From Tuctoria greenei (taxonomy: Eukaryota; Streptophyta; Magnoliopsida; Poales; Poaceae): a stretch of 64,000 bases of DNA. Below, in pieces: positions 43,108 to 55,009 of this stretch. The DNA is taken from positions 149,557,196 to 149,621,195 of the forward strand of contig JAYESD010000005.1 of the NCBI GenBank assembly GCA_036927565.1. The letters are read 5' to 3'. How positions within the stretch are numbered: the first letter of the stretch is position 1; every line of letters starts with the position of its first letter. Both the position numbers and the translations under genes were made by a program. The notes under the pieces were generated by a model that was given only the letters and a program-made list of their open reading frames with translations, ran no database searches and was not told the origin of the DNA.

Positions 43108-45208
43108 GCATGGGGAATAACACACTAAATAAGGATCGTATTACGAGAAAAACATAGGATATGGTGAGGATACAGTACTAGGTCCACATAAGGACTATAT
43201 TAGCATAAGTTATTAAGGTCGCAATGCTAACATATGTGTTATTATATTATGTAACGACACTCTGACGTTAGGTAAGAGGTAAGGTACGCCATCGCAAGCG
43301 GATCAAATTGCGGTAAGCTCTCTGTACCAAAGGTAGTACGATGATTGTTCCCCGTGGCTTGGCACGGGAGTTAATATGAGTCTCTGAACCTTCTCATGGC
43401 TCTGGGAACATATGAAAACACTGTTTCCCGGCGTGCTTCAGGCAAAAGCGAGTATAACCTATCGTGTGGTCAAAAATACGAAGTATGCAACTCTTGAACT
43501 TTCAATGTCAAAGGGCCAGACACAACGCTAATCCCTAGCGCAAGAGACAAATTATGCGGACACCTATCGTGCGGTTGAAAAGCACGTAGTGTGTTTTTTA
43601 ATAAACACGCGAAAGCGCCTCCTACTGGTGCAGCATTAGGCAAAGACGTGGGTCCCCATCGGATGGTACATAACCCGATGTGCCTCCTACTGGTGCAGCA
43701 TTATGCAAAGATGTGGGACCCTCATCGGGTGGTAAAAAACCCAGTCATGTACCTCGAGATGTGGTTTAGCTCGGGGCGGCCCATATGGAATGATACGGGA
43801 CGGATGTCTTACTTTCATATATATTATTGTGACTGCCTGAAATGATCGCCTGTGCGGGCTGTGCCGTATGGCACTATAATGAGTGTTTTTGTAAATTGCG
43901 TGTCTTATGCAGGTACACTAACCGCGTTATCGCATTGTGCTTAGAAAATGTTTGCGAGTGACCGTTTATAGTGCCACCGATTTAGACATATATGCCGGTA
44001 TAACCGGTTAGGATTTTCACTTTTGTGAGGCACGTAGTACCGACATGTATCCTATTGATGCATTAATGAAGTTGCTGTAAAATGAACTCAAGAAGATGTA
44101 AGAGTACATGTATTAGCTATCGAGCTCTGATTTTGAACTAAGTTTTCAAAATTGGAGTAGGTTTTGAAGGCACGGATTCAAAAAACATAGTGTTCTGTTT
44201 CAGCCAAAAAAATGAACTGACTTTGAGAAACCATATATCTCAGTAGAAAACTTCAATGAAGGTGTATCTTACATGGATGAAAATTTTAGGAAGTCCTTTA
44301 AAACTGTTATGTTCAACTCCAGAGCTGAATTCCCCTCTAACCTGTTCAAAATTTCTAAGTTCCAAAATCTGCCAAACTGGACAGAAAATGGATCCCTCTG
44401 TGGACTCCTTACTGTTTGGACCATATCTCACTCTAGAAAATCGAACAGGACTGTGCAAGACATTTCTGTAATCCTTTTAAATGTATTACAAATTTTTAAA
44501 TTGTGGCTTTTGTAAATTCTGCTGTTTTATATCTGGAAATTGCGGCCCAAAATCAACATAATCAAAGGAGATGCTGTCAAAATATCCAAAAAAAACTGTC
44601 AGGTTTACAATGCCATATCTCATCAACCAGAAATTATCTGGAAGCAAACCAATACTTTATGAAAACGTCTTGAAGTGTACTTCAAGTTTATAGTTCACCT
44701 CAAGATCTGATTCTGCCATTTACTGGGTTAAATTTGTGTTTGAGTACAAGCTGGTCTGGTTTCAACAGAAACTTCATCGATGTGGCATAATTTGGTCTTG
44801 TTATGAATCTGGTCCTCGATTTCACTTCGAGAAGTGTTGTAACAGATGAGGTGTCGATACTCAACCATTTACCAGTGGAATTGAGGTTTTACTTACTCAA
44901 ATATATTTTCTTTTGATGACCATGTTTGTATCATACTGGAGATAAGAGATCGTATTCGCACGACAACTTGCATAACGTCCCGTCGCGACCATCAATAGTC
45001 GAAATGAACTTCAATCCATGGGGTTCGTTATTTTGGATCTTGTCATTGTAAAATCGGTCCAGGGATGACATATTTGGTATAAACTTTACACTTTATCAAT
45101 ATATGACCGTTATGCAAGTTTGGTTATCAATACACACACTATTGTTTCCATCCTATTGTGATCTTGCAATATCACGTCTCATGTTGGATTCTTGGATGTG
45201 GCTGCAGA
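43108..45208 (+). other. Long untranslated leader of the Tekay-like element
   Basis: About 2.1 kb without a credible gene. It includes a 65-bp tandem duplication at 43617-43746 (units starting GCCTCCTACTGGTGCAGCAT). Del-type elements commonly have a leader of this size. Confidence 0.6.
43617..43746 (+). repeat. 65-bp tandem duplication in the leader
   Basis: Two copies of a unit starting GCCTCCTACTGGTGCAGCAT begin at 43617 and 43682, with a few substitutions between them. Confidence 0.8.
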
Positions 45209-46056
45209 ATGGTGCACACTCGCACAAGATACAATGTCCGTGGTTCAAGTCAGGGAGGGGATGACTCCCGAGAGTCGGAACAGCTGGCGCGACAGCCACC
45301 TCCATCTCTGTTTACATTGGTGGATGATATCGCAGCCATGGTGGGTTCACGCGATGAGCGGACCGAGCTGCTGCGAACCCTCGTGCAGATTACATCCCAT
45401 CAGGGGGGACGTCAAGCCGAAGGCAATCGTCAACCTCAGCAAGCAACATATCCAGAATTCTTGTCGACTGCACCCCCGTGTTCAGTGGTGATGGTGAACC
45501 TCTAGATGCGGTCCATTGGCTCCGCACCATTGAAGCTTAGTTCGGACTGCTACAGTTCAGTGATCATATGAAGGTTTTATATGTAGTACGACAACTACAT
45601 GGTGTCGCTGGTGCTTGGTGGGCAAACCACATCGCCTCCTTGGCCGTCGGACAACAAGTCACTTGGACAAAGTTCTGGGAGGCATTCCACGCCTATCATG
45701 TTCCTCCCGCCATTATGAGAAGGAAGCTTTAGAAATTTCATGATTTGAAGCAAGGAGAAATGAGTGCTCAAGAATACTCCAATGTCTTTATTAATCTAGC
45801 GCAATATGCATCGGAGTATGTGAGTATGGAGGATCAGAAGCGAGAGTATTTCTATCGGGGTCTAAGTCCCATGTTGAAAGACAAGCCTGCATTGTTCAAT
45901 CACGACTCGTTCAACGCTATGCTTAATGCCGCGATTATGCAAGAGGATGCCACACGTGAGCGGATCGCTGACTCAAATAAGAGACTTGCCATGCAGGACC
46001 GCACACATAATGTTCCTCAAAAGTATCATGTGGTATACCAATCGCCGTCCAGCTAG
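45209..46056 (+). pseudogene. Tekay-like gag
   Basis: The frame starts MVHTRTRYNVRGSSQGGDD. A frame break near 45480 separates it from the gag core (GVAGAWWANHIASLA, TWTKFWEAFHAYHVP, KQGEMSAQEYSNVFI, REYFYRGLSPMLKD). In-frame stops replace residues at 45538 and 45730. The frame ends at 46054-46056. Confidence 0.8.
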
Positions 46057-46221
46057 AGATGGCAGCCGGCTGTACAACCGAGTTTATGTCAAATTCATCA
46101 GTTTGGAGAATCAGGTTTGTGACCAGCAGTACAACAGTAGCAGGAACAGTCCCAATTTGTTCCACGGGCATTTGTCTCACCGCAAGTTGCAGAATTATTC
46201 AGGCCTCAAATCAGCGGGACG

Positions 46222-46638
46222 TTGAATCAGTATAAGTGTTTCACATGTGATCGTGTTGGGAACTATACTAAGGATTGCCCAGAGAAGATGTTGAGCAGCG
46301 GGCAAGTACCAATAGAACGGTGTATTCAACCACGTATTCAACCAGAGAGGACAACACTGCAAACCGGAAGTGTTCAACATATAGCGATCGAGGGTGTTCC
46401 GGAGGGAGCACCGGTGTTAGCGGGCATGTTTGCTATCAAAGATATACCCGTCCTCATACTCTTCGATTCTGGTGCTACCCACAATTTTATCAGTAAGTCT
46501 TGTGTGGATCAGCACCAATTATCCACCAATACTCCCAAGAATAGTTATCTTATAAGTTTACCGGGCGGATATCTGCCAGTCAGATTGTTCCCTGAGCAGC
46601 TTTATGTTTGGAGGGCAAAATATATCCAACATCGCTGA
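46222..46638 (+). pseudogene. Tekay-like zinc knuckle and aspartic protease
   Basis: The zinc knuckle reads CFTCDRVGNYTKDC, so the His of CX2CX4HX4C is Asn. The protease follows with VLILFDSGATHNFISKSC, catalytic DSG intact, and breaks off at 46638 in what should be the flap and C-terminal part. Confidence 0.8.
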
Positions 46639-46698
46639 TTATATTGGATGGATAGAAGATTTATGTAATATTGGGGATGTCATGGTTAAACCATCACG

Positions 46699-47442
46699 GT
46701 GGCATTCTTAATATCGGTACCCGAACTGTCCAAATTGACTCTCCGATGCACAAACAGCACACACTGTTTGTTGGACAGCATAGAGCAGGACAGTGGAGCT
46801 GCATATGACACGGAAGCAACTAAACTTGAAGATATTCCGGTGGTCCGTGAGTATCCTGATTTGTTTCCCGATGACTTACCGGGCATGCCGCCTGAACGTG
46901 ACGTTGAGTTCAAGATTGAACTTGTACCGGGAACCACACTGATCTCTCAAAGACCATATCGAATGGCGCCTAATGAGCTAGCTGAATTAAAGGAGCATTT
47001 GAAGGACATTTTGGACAAGGGTTTTATTCGCCCAAGCTCATCACCTTGGGGCTACTCGGTGCTGTTCATTAAGAAGAAGGATGAAATATTGCGGTTATGC
47101 GTGGATTATCGACTGCTCAATGCCGTGACTATAAAGAGCAAGTACCCGCTGCCCCGCATCGACATTGTATTCGATCAACTTGTTGGTGCGAGGGTGTTCT
47201 CAAAGATGGATCTTCGGTCCGGATATCATCAAATCAAAATCCGATCGGAGGATATACCGAAGATGACATTCTTGACGCGATATGGATTATATGAGTATCT
47301 TGTCATGTCTTTTGGTCTCACCAACGCTCCGGCTTACATTATGTATCTCATGAACTCGGTGTTCATGCCGGATTTGGACAAGTTTGTCATGGTCTTCATT
47401 GATGACATATTAGTTTATTCCAAGTCAGAGGAAGCATGCTGA
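46699..47442 (+). pseudogene. Tekay-like reverse transcriptase
   Basis: The frame has EYPDLFPDDLPGMPPERDVE, LKDILDKGFIRPSSSPWGY, LCVDYRLLNAVTIKSKYPLP, FSKMDLRSGYHQIKI and the catalytic box VFIDDILVYSKS. It runs out of frame after EEAC at 47442, and the thumb region up to 47524 is read in other frames. Confidence 0.85.
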
Positions 47443-47524
47443 ACATTTGCATATTGTGTTGCAACAGTTGAGAGATCACAAGTTATACACAAAGTTCAGC
47501 AAGTGTGAGTTTTGAATCAGCCAA

Positions 47525-48581
47525 GTGCCATTCTTGGGGCACATTATTTCAGCCGAAGGTATCGCTGTGGACACAAGTAAAATTGTCCAAGTGCTGAAAT
47601 GGGAATATCCTAAATCTGTCCACGAGGTACGAAGTTTCCTCGGTTTAGCGGGATATTATCGAAGGTTCATTCCAAGCTTCTCGAAAATCGCTAAATCGAT
47701 GACGGAGCTACTGAAAAAGGGCACCAAATATATTTGGAATTCAGCTTGTGAAGGAGCGTTCAAGATATTAGTGCAGCACCTTACAACAGCCAAGATATTA
47801 GTGCAGCACCTTACAACAGCCCCGGTTCTTGCTCAGCCGGACACGACAAAACCATTTTCGAGTGCTGAAATGGGAATATCCTAAATCTGTCCACGAGGTA
47901 CGAAGTTTCCTCGGTTTAGCGGGATATTATCGAAGGTTCATTCCAAGCTTCTCAAAAATCGCTAAATCGATGACGGAGCTACTGAAAAAGGGCACCAAAT
48001 ATATTTGGAATTCAGCTTGTGAAGGAGCGTTCAAGATATTAGTGCAGCACCTTACAACAGCCAAGATATTAGTGCAGCACCTTACAACAGCCCCGGTTCT
48101 TGCTCAGCTGGACACGACAAAACCATTCGACGCTTATTGAGATGCATCCGGCATTGGACTTGGCTGCGTTCTTATGCAAGGAGGACGTGTGGTCGCGTAT
48201 GGATCTCGACAACTCCTAAACCACGAGCAGCACTATCTGACTCTGGACCTTGAGCTCGCTGCCGTGGTATTGGCATTGAAAATGTGGAGGCATTACTTGC
48301 TTAGAAATCTTGTACACCTCTACACTGACCACAAAAGTTTGAAATATATTTTCACGCAGAAGGAGCTGAATATGAGACAACAAAGGTGGTTAGAGCTGAT
48401 CAAATATTACAAAATTGAAATTCACTACCACCCCGGTAAAGCGAACGTGGTTGCCGACGCGCTTAGTCGGAAAGCCCATGTCCACAACATCGCCATGGCT
48501 GAAATGGAAGTTGAGGAACCAAGTCTATATGTGATTCCATATGGGGCTCTCAATAATCTTGCTCTCAATTCCACCATCTGA
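47525..48581 (+). pseudogene. Tekay-like RT connection and RNase H, disrupted by a tandem duplication
   Basis: The region starts VPFLGHIISAEGIAVD and has SFLGLAGYYRRFIPSFS twice because of a 281-bp duplication. After it, RNase H continues with GGRVVAYGSRQLLNHEQHY, LYTDHKSLKYIF and NVVADALSRKAH. 281 is not a multiple of 3, so the duplication shifts the frame. Confidence 0.85.
47590..48126 (+). repeat. 281-bp tandem duplication with a 30-bp inner duplication
   Basis: The block starting AGTGCTGAAATGGGAATATC at 47590 recurs at 47871. Inside each block, the word AAGATATTAGTGCAGCACCT and the ten bases after it occur twice in tandem. The inner duplication is in both outer copies, so it arose first. 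Confidence 0.92.
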
Positions 48582-48719
48582 GAGGAAGTTATTGAAGCCC
48601 AAAAGAAGGACAAGGGCATGACACACATTCGAAAAAGAGGGACAGCGGGGAGGTAAAATATTTCCGGAAAGATAATCACGGTACATTATGGTTCAAGGAC
48701 CGTATAGTTGTACCCCGGG

Positions 48720-49600
48720 ATGTTAAGCTCCGGAAGAAAATATTGGATGAAGCTCACATGTCAAAATTTTCTATTCATCTGGGCAGCAATAAAATGTATC
48801 AAGATTTGAAGACCATGTTTTGGTGGACACGGATGAAGTGGGAAATAGCGAAGTATGTATTCGAATGTGATACGTGCCGGCGAGTGAAGGCCGACCATAT
48901 GCGGAAAGCGGGACAGCTACAACCGCTGGATATTCCGACATGGAAATGGGAGGATGTGAGTATGGACCTCATCGTCGAATTACCACTCACATTCCGGAAG
49001 CATTATTTGATTTGGGTGATAGTCGACCGACTAACCAAATCAGCACACTTCATTCCTGTCAATGTTGGATTTGTTGCTAAATAGTATGCAGAGTTGTACA
49101 TTACACGAATCTTATGCTTACATGGTGTTCCGAAGACCATAATTTCAGATCGGGGTGCGCTGTTCGTTGCTCGTTTCTGGGGGCAGCTGCACGCCTCGTT
49201 GGGTACTAAGCCGATTAGAAGCTCCGCATATCACCCCCAGACCAATGGTCAAATCGAGAGGGTGAACTAAGTCCTTGAAGACATGTTGCGTGCATGTGCC
49301 ATCCACCACGGTAAAAATTGGGATGATCATTTACCATTGGCGGAATTCTCGTACAACAACGGTTATCAAGTGAGTATCAAGATGGCACCATACGAAGCTC
49401 TCTACGGCCGGAAATGCCGCACACTTCTGAATTGGTGCGAGTCCGGCGAGAGGTTGACATTCGGGATTGATCTAGTCAACAAAGCCAAGGAACAAGTTTG
49501 GATCATTCAAGCAAATCTAAGAGCGGCTCAATCTCGGCAGAAGAATTATGCGGACAAGCGGCATCGCCCGCTGCACTTTGATATCGGAGATCATGTATAA
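48720..49600 (+). pseudogene. Tekay-like integrase
   Basis: Pieces include the zinc domain end (CDTCRRVKADHMRKAG), the rve core (WEDVSMDLIVELPLTF, HGVPKTIISDRGALF, SAYHPQTNGQIERVN) and the ADKRHRPLHFDIGDHV tail. Stops lie at 49082 and 49268, and at 49598-49600 after IGDHV. The HX3H part of the zinc domain is degraded. Confidence 0.85.
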
Positions 49601-50010
49601 CTCCGCGTGTCTCCGATGAAAGGAATTCATCGGTTTGGAGTAAAAGGGAAGCTCACTCCCCGATTTATTTGTCCGTTTGCTATCACGGAGAAGGGCGGAC
49701 CTGTGGCTTATCGATTGGAATTACCGGCATCTCTCACTGGTATACACGACATTTTTCACGTATCTCAGCTACGGAAATGTCTCAAGTTCACAGCTGCAGT
49801 CAACACGAATGAAATTGGTGAATTGCAACTGGATTTGACGTACTCCAAACATCCGGTTCGGATTCTTGACGAGAAGACTCAAAACCACACGGAACCGCAT
49901 GCTGTGGTTTTATAAAGTGTTATGGAGCAACCATACCACTGAAGAAGCGACATGAGAAACTGAAGAATATCTCCGCTCCATCTATCCGGATTTCTTATCT
50001 TCTCATATCC
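49601..50010 (+). pseudogene. Tekay-like integrase C terminus and chromodomain
   Basis: The C-terminal segment has RFGVKGKLTPRFICPF, LPASLTGIHDIFHVSQLRKC and HPVRILDEKTQN. A frameshift near 49913 puts the chromodomain core in another frame (FYKVLWSNHTTEEATW, then a TGA, then ETEEYLRSIYPDF). A chromodomain after integrase is the defining feature of chromoviruses; it is believed to steer integration to modified histones. Confidence 0.82.
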
Positions 50011-50064
50011 GGTAATTTCTCTCCTACTTTCGTCTCTTCATTGTAATCTCGGGACGAGATACCT

Positions 50065-50079
50065 TTAAGGGGGGAGGAA
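50065..50079 (+). other. Polypurine tract of the Tekay-like element
   Basis: TTAAGGGGGGAGGAA ends directly before the 3' LTR at 50080. Confidence 0.85.
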
Positions 50080-53000
50080 TGTAAAAGCCCAAATTTTCAT
50101 AGTGCAAAGTTCAGTTAGATGTACTAAAAATTTTGAGTGTGAAAAAAGAAATAAATAGGAACTGGAAGATCTAAAGCTTTCAAACCCTAATGGAGGGAAT
50201 TCAAAATTGAAAAATGGCTCAGGTTCAAATGATACAAAAATAGAAATTTGAGTTCACCAATAGTTTCCAAATAGTACCTCTGCAAAAATTCAGAATTTTT
50301 GGAGATGGTTTGCTATTTAATTCAATAGCTACATTGAACTCCAATCAAATTCAAATCCAAGTTTGAATTCGAATGAAACTTGGTCAAATCAATAATATGA
50401 ATGCAGAATCAAAATCTCCATAATTAATTTTGAATCCCCACAAATATCTAGCAATTTTGGAACAAATTAGGTGAGTTAATTGACTTTCCAGTGAGGTGAA
50501 GATGAGAATGAAAATAGTGGGACCCACCTGTCATAGAATCTCTTCCTCCCCTGTTTCTCAGCTCAACACCTCACGGCATGCAAATGCCAGCAAGCTAGCT
50601 GCTTGCCTGCTTCATAAGTTGAATCCAGCTGCAATCCAAAAGATCTTCACATCCTAATCTTCTTCTCCAAGCACCAAAGACGAAATTTTCTCAGCTCTCA
50701 TTCAGTTTTTCGCACAGTAGCTGGAACACCATCTAGTTCCTCCATCTCTGACCCAAATCAAGCCAAGGTACTCGGGTTTGATCACTTTTCTTCATCTATA
50801 CTTCCTCACATACGTCTTGCGCACCTGTATGATCAATACCTTGTGCAGTTTGAGCCTCCCCAACGGTGGACATGGCGACTTGTCGGCCGCCATGCTCTGT
50901 TTTTCAGTGGCTGCCCTCTGCTCCTTCGACGCCCCAGCAATGCAAGCATCTTATCACCAGGGTCCTTGAAGACAAAAGGTGCGCCAACACTCCTAGTTTC
51001 AGCTCGTGTCGTCCCTCCTAACTCGAGTATTAGCTATTTTCCCGACGAGTTCAACATATGAGCATAGTTAGGTCTTTGATAGAAGTCCGATTCTATGTAT
51101 GATTATTCATCGTGGCCATGATGATTTATCTTCTATATGTCCAGGCGCACACTCTCGAAGAAAAACCATCGAATTTCATCAAGTAACTACGCCGGATTTT
51201 TGAATTTTCTAGCCGCCAAGTTTCAGCTTGTCGGCTCACTGTCGACGTCTTGTTTCCTGTTGTTCCATCGCTCTTGGCCCCATTTTCGTGTAGGGGACGA
51301 CCGGGCGGGCCCCGGCTGTCAGGCACAGGGGCGCGTTACCCGGATCTGGTGTTGCTCCGGGATCCCGTGTGCCCCCTCCACCCCCGTGGCATAAATCTGA
51401 TTGGTGCATTTTAAACCGTGGGCCCAGCCAATAATTCAAACTTTCCTATTGGAATTTAATTCCAGATTCCTATCCAACTTTGAAAATCAATATCTACTAG
51501 AATAAGTGTCCAAAAATTCTCAAATAAATTTTATTAGAACAAGGATAATATCTAGTTTCAAGTGGTGTAATTGGATCTGTATGCAAATCCTTAATTGGTC
51601 ATCAATAATTCCATAAAGCAAAATGCTATCAGAATTAATTACTGGTGCTCCATTCATTCAAAAATTATCAAACTTGGCCAGGTAATTCTGAACAGTTCCC
51701 TTGATTCCCAATAAAATTGTCAGGTCCATTTGAGTTGATATGTATAGCCAAATTATGTTTCCAATCTGTATGTGCCTGAAAATTCCGAAATGTCCAGAAA
51801 CTTTTCAGCAAATTGTCCAAACTTGTAAATTCAATATATCACAATAGAATACTTAGAAAATTATAATTTTTTTTATCTCTATTGACATCCTATAAACAGA
51901 AAACAAAGTCTTGGCCATGTCAAATTTACGTATTGTTCCTCAAAATTCTGGGAAGTGTTTAGGTTCATTGAATTTTATACAGCAGAAACTTCCAAAAATT
52001 GATCCCAATTTTGCCCAGAACTTCACTCATAGTACCTAGTGTCCTTTGTAAAATTGCTAGAACTAGTGGGCTTAATTTCATATACTTAACTGTCTTTCCT
52101 TTGAGCTATATCATCATATCGGTACTGATTCACTTGCATTATTCTTTGCATATTGATTAGTTGCCGAGCTCGAGAGGACCCAAGAGCCACTTGAAGTCAT
52201 CCCTATGGATATTAACTTTCATACCATCTCGCAGCCAGGCAAGCCCCGGTTTACATTTAAGCGCTATTACAAAATTTTGATTTGTATCACCTATGTCTAG
52301 GGTGAGTTATGTGCATTAGGGCTATGGTGATTGAAAATCCACTTGCATGACCAGATCACCCTTATGGAGTATTTGGGTAGTTGTTAAGTCATCGTGTAGA
52401 CTTTGCTATGCTAAATGTTTTATGGGATTAGGTAGAAGTCGAGTAGTTCGAATCTACTCACATGGCTAGGACTTATTCACATGGGATTGGTTCAAGAAAT
52501 AGAGTAGTAATATGAATATTAGACTCGGCAGGGGCGTAGGATGCAGCAAGACGTGGGATGCAGCAACCGATTCGTATGCCGCCCTGCTGAGCAAGTTTGA
52601 ACTGTACCAGAGTTATACTTGATATATGGGGTCTAGGAAACCGATGTACCTTGGGAAGCCTTTGTTGAGACTTTTTCGATCGCCTCAGGTTTTCAGCCAC
52701 AGCACAGTAGACGTAAACTCGCTCACGACATCTTCACAGTGGAGGGTGCACCGTGAGTGGGAATACTGTCCTAGACGATTGAATTGATTCAACTTGGGCG
52801 GGACATGGGTTGCTGTGTACGATGTCCGCGGAGTGCACCTACATGGCTTCCAGTACGGGCGTACGTGTCGTGTACTACGGGCTGTGTTATCCTAAACGAC
52901 CTAAACGGTCTGTTTAAACGCGTTTAAACGCTAAACAGAGGGCAACTGCACAGTTTAGCCCCTAAATAGTGGATTAAACAGTTGACCCATTTAAATGGGT

Positions 53001-54304
53001 CAACGCCCATTTAAACGGGCTAAACGAAATGGATTTTAAACGTGTTTAGAACCGTTTAGGCAAAATGAACTTACAATCTAAGTCAGGTGCAAGTTTAAAT
53101 TTAATATCACCAAATTGATTAAATCAATATATTTTCTAAGCTTCACTTAAACATATCAGAAGTAATATTACTCGTGTTTCGAAAAATATAATAAAACAAC
53201 CATTAGCCGCTGAAGTTTAAAATATTTGTTTAGGTCACTACATGTACTGTCTTTTAGTCTCAATATTATTATTTGGTGGTGTGGTATTGTGATCGTCTCT
53301 TTAATTTTTTATGATGTCAAAGTTAAATTGATTTCTATTTCCAAATATGAGTTTGAACTTGATTTGAACATCTACCGTAGAGCAGGGCAGTTAAAATAAT
53401 TTTTTTGCTGCTACAGTACACACCATTTAATCTATTTAAATACTGTTTAAACGCCGTCTAAACCTTCAAAACAATAAACAGAGCTCCACCGACTGTCTAC
53501 CGTTTACCGTTTAGGATAACACTGACTCCGGGTATCTTTGATTCGAATTACCATCCCTCGCGGTTATGAGTACCACTTGTTCACCGAGTTGTGACATAGT
53601 TAATACTTGCACTTGAGATGAGAATTAATTACTGCTGTTATGAACAATATATTATCATTGTATTACTATGTTGTATGTATTATTATAATGCTCACTAAAT
53701 TTATTTCCACCTTGGTCATGTAGTATCGTGATGAAGCATTTCTTGTTTGATTGTGGAGTTACGATGTTGCCCTGCACAAGGTTTAAGCTGCTGCTAATAA
53801 ATATGAAAATAAAGATCCACATTTAGGTGAATCCATTATGCAAATCTGCCATCCTATGTTTATGTCTTTACCCTCACGTGGAGTTTCATGTTTAGGTGAG
53901 ACGGTTAAGTCTTGTTGGGCCTTCGTGCTCACGGTTGCTATATTAGTTGTTTTGCAGCTACTAACCTCTATGCTTATGATTATGGTTCTGCGATGAGACT
54001 TGGAACTCTCCGAGCGTTATACTCATGGGGAACCATGCCGCTGCTATTTGATCTTCGTGGCTAGTAAGGAGCATTCGTGGGCTGGATTGGATGGCTTCTC
54101 TTTTGCTTATTAGACTTGAGTACTTTGTAATCTTATCTTCCGCTGTAGTTTATTTTTATATAAACTATTTGTAAACTGAACATCTTTATAATTTTTAGCA
54201 AATGATTTATGTAATACGTGTTCCTTTACATGTGTGCTGTTGGGTGCCACAGCGCACGACACCACCCAATGCGATTTCTGGAAAGTGTGGACGCGGTCCT
54301 CACA
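50080..54304 (+). repeat. 3' LTR of the Tekay-like element, carrying a hAT MITE
   Basis: It starts TGTAAAAGCCC and ends CCTCACA. About 650 bp of its length is the hAT element at 52882-53524 and its target duplication. It lacks a block of about 280 bp that the 5' LTR has, and has about 165 bp that the 5' LTR lacks. Confidence 0.9.
52882..53524. mobile_element. hAT-type MITE in the Tekay-like 3' LTR
   Basis: The 643-bp insert has 17-bp terminal inverted repeats CTGTGTTATCCTAAACG and CAGTGTTATCCTAAACG, and an 8-bp duplication ACTACGGG (52874-52881) / ACTCCGGG (53525-53532). The 5' LTR gives the empty site. Sub-terminal GTTTAAACG words recur at both ends. There is no transposase. Confidence 0.9.
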
Positions 54305-54309
54305 GTACT

Positions 54310-55009
54310 TACAAGTCGAAGGTTTGGATTTCGATGAAACCTTTGCTCCCGTAGCTAGGCTTGAATCAATTCATATATTACTTGTCTTTGCTACTCATCA
54401 TGATTTTAAGCTATACCAAATGGACGTCAAGAGTGCATTTCTCAATGGTCCAATCAAAGAAGAGGTGTATGTGGAGCAACCCCCTGGGTTTGAAGATCAA
54501 GACTTCCCAAACCATGTCTACAAATTGCGTAAGTCTTTCTATGGCCTCAAACAAGCTCCTAGATCTTGGTATGAGTGCCTTAAAGAATTTCTAACTCAAA
54601 ATTGTTTCAAAATTGGGAAGGCCAATTACACTTTATTCACTAAGCATTTCAATGATGATTTGTTTGTTTGCCAAATATATGTCGATGACATTATATTTGG
54701 TTCTACTAACAAAACTTTTTGTAATGAGTTTTCCAAGATAATGACCAAAAGGTTTGAGATGTCCATTATGCGAGAGTTGAAGTTCTTCTTAGGTTTTCAA
54801 GTGAAGCAACTCAAGGAAGGCATGTTCATTAGTCAAACAAAGTACACACAAGACATACTCAAGAAGTTTGACATGGACAAAGCCAAACCCACCAGTACTC
54901 CTATGGGAACCAATGGGCATCTTGACCTTAATGAAGATGGTCCAAGTGTGAACCAAAAGCTATATCGTTCAATGATAGGTTCATTGCTTTACTTATGTGC
55001 ATCTAGGTC
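54310..55009 (+). pseudogene. SIRE-like reverse transcriptase, middle and C-terminal part
   Basis: This is the direct continuation of the RT fragment ending at 26388. It reads LQVEGLDFDETFAPVARLES, MDVKSAFLNGPIKEEVYVEQ, the catalytic CQIYVDDIIFGSTN and MIGSLLYLCASR. The Tat-like insertion at 55010 cuts it off after ASR, where the family continues PDI. This piece has no stop. Confidence 0.88.

Larger units (their letters stand above)
39352..54304 (+). mobile_element. Ty3/Gypsy chromovirus of Tekay/Del type with very long LTRs
   Basis: The element inserted in the SIRE RT gene. Its left duplication is ATACT at 26384-26388 (left of the Tat-like insertion) and its right one GTACT at 54305-54309, one mismatch. 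LTRs are about 3740 and 4225 bp; the longer one contains a hAT MITE. Domain order is gag, protease, RT, RNase H, integrase, chromodomain, as in the Tekay/Del lineage. Frames are broken in many places. The first three bases of the 5' LTR are shared with the target duplication of the Tat-like element. Confidence 0.9.
13241..55009 (+). mobile_element. SIRE-like Ty1/Copia retrotransposon, split by three nested elements
   Basis: Pieces of one Copia element are found in order: 5' LTR 13241-14858, gag 14912-16214, gag/protease/integrase/RT 23503-26388, and RT 54310-55009. The interrupting elements have target duplications that restore the Copia sequence when removed. The remainder, including RNase H and the 3' LTR, must lie beyond the window after the Tat-like element at 55010. 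The 1.6-kb LTR, TGAAAGT/ACTTTCA ends, initiator-Met primer site and long gag are typical of the SIRE/Maximus lineage. Several stops and frameshifts show it is an old, dead copy. Confidence 0.88.

Noticed and set aside
44060..45150. Short ORFs in the Tekay-like leader as genes
   Set aside because: They are short, overlapping on both strands, AT-rich and lack domains. Such leaders are expected to be noncoding.
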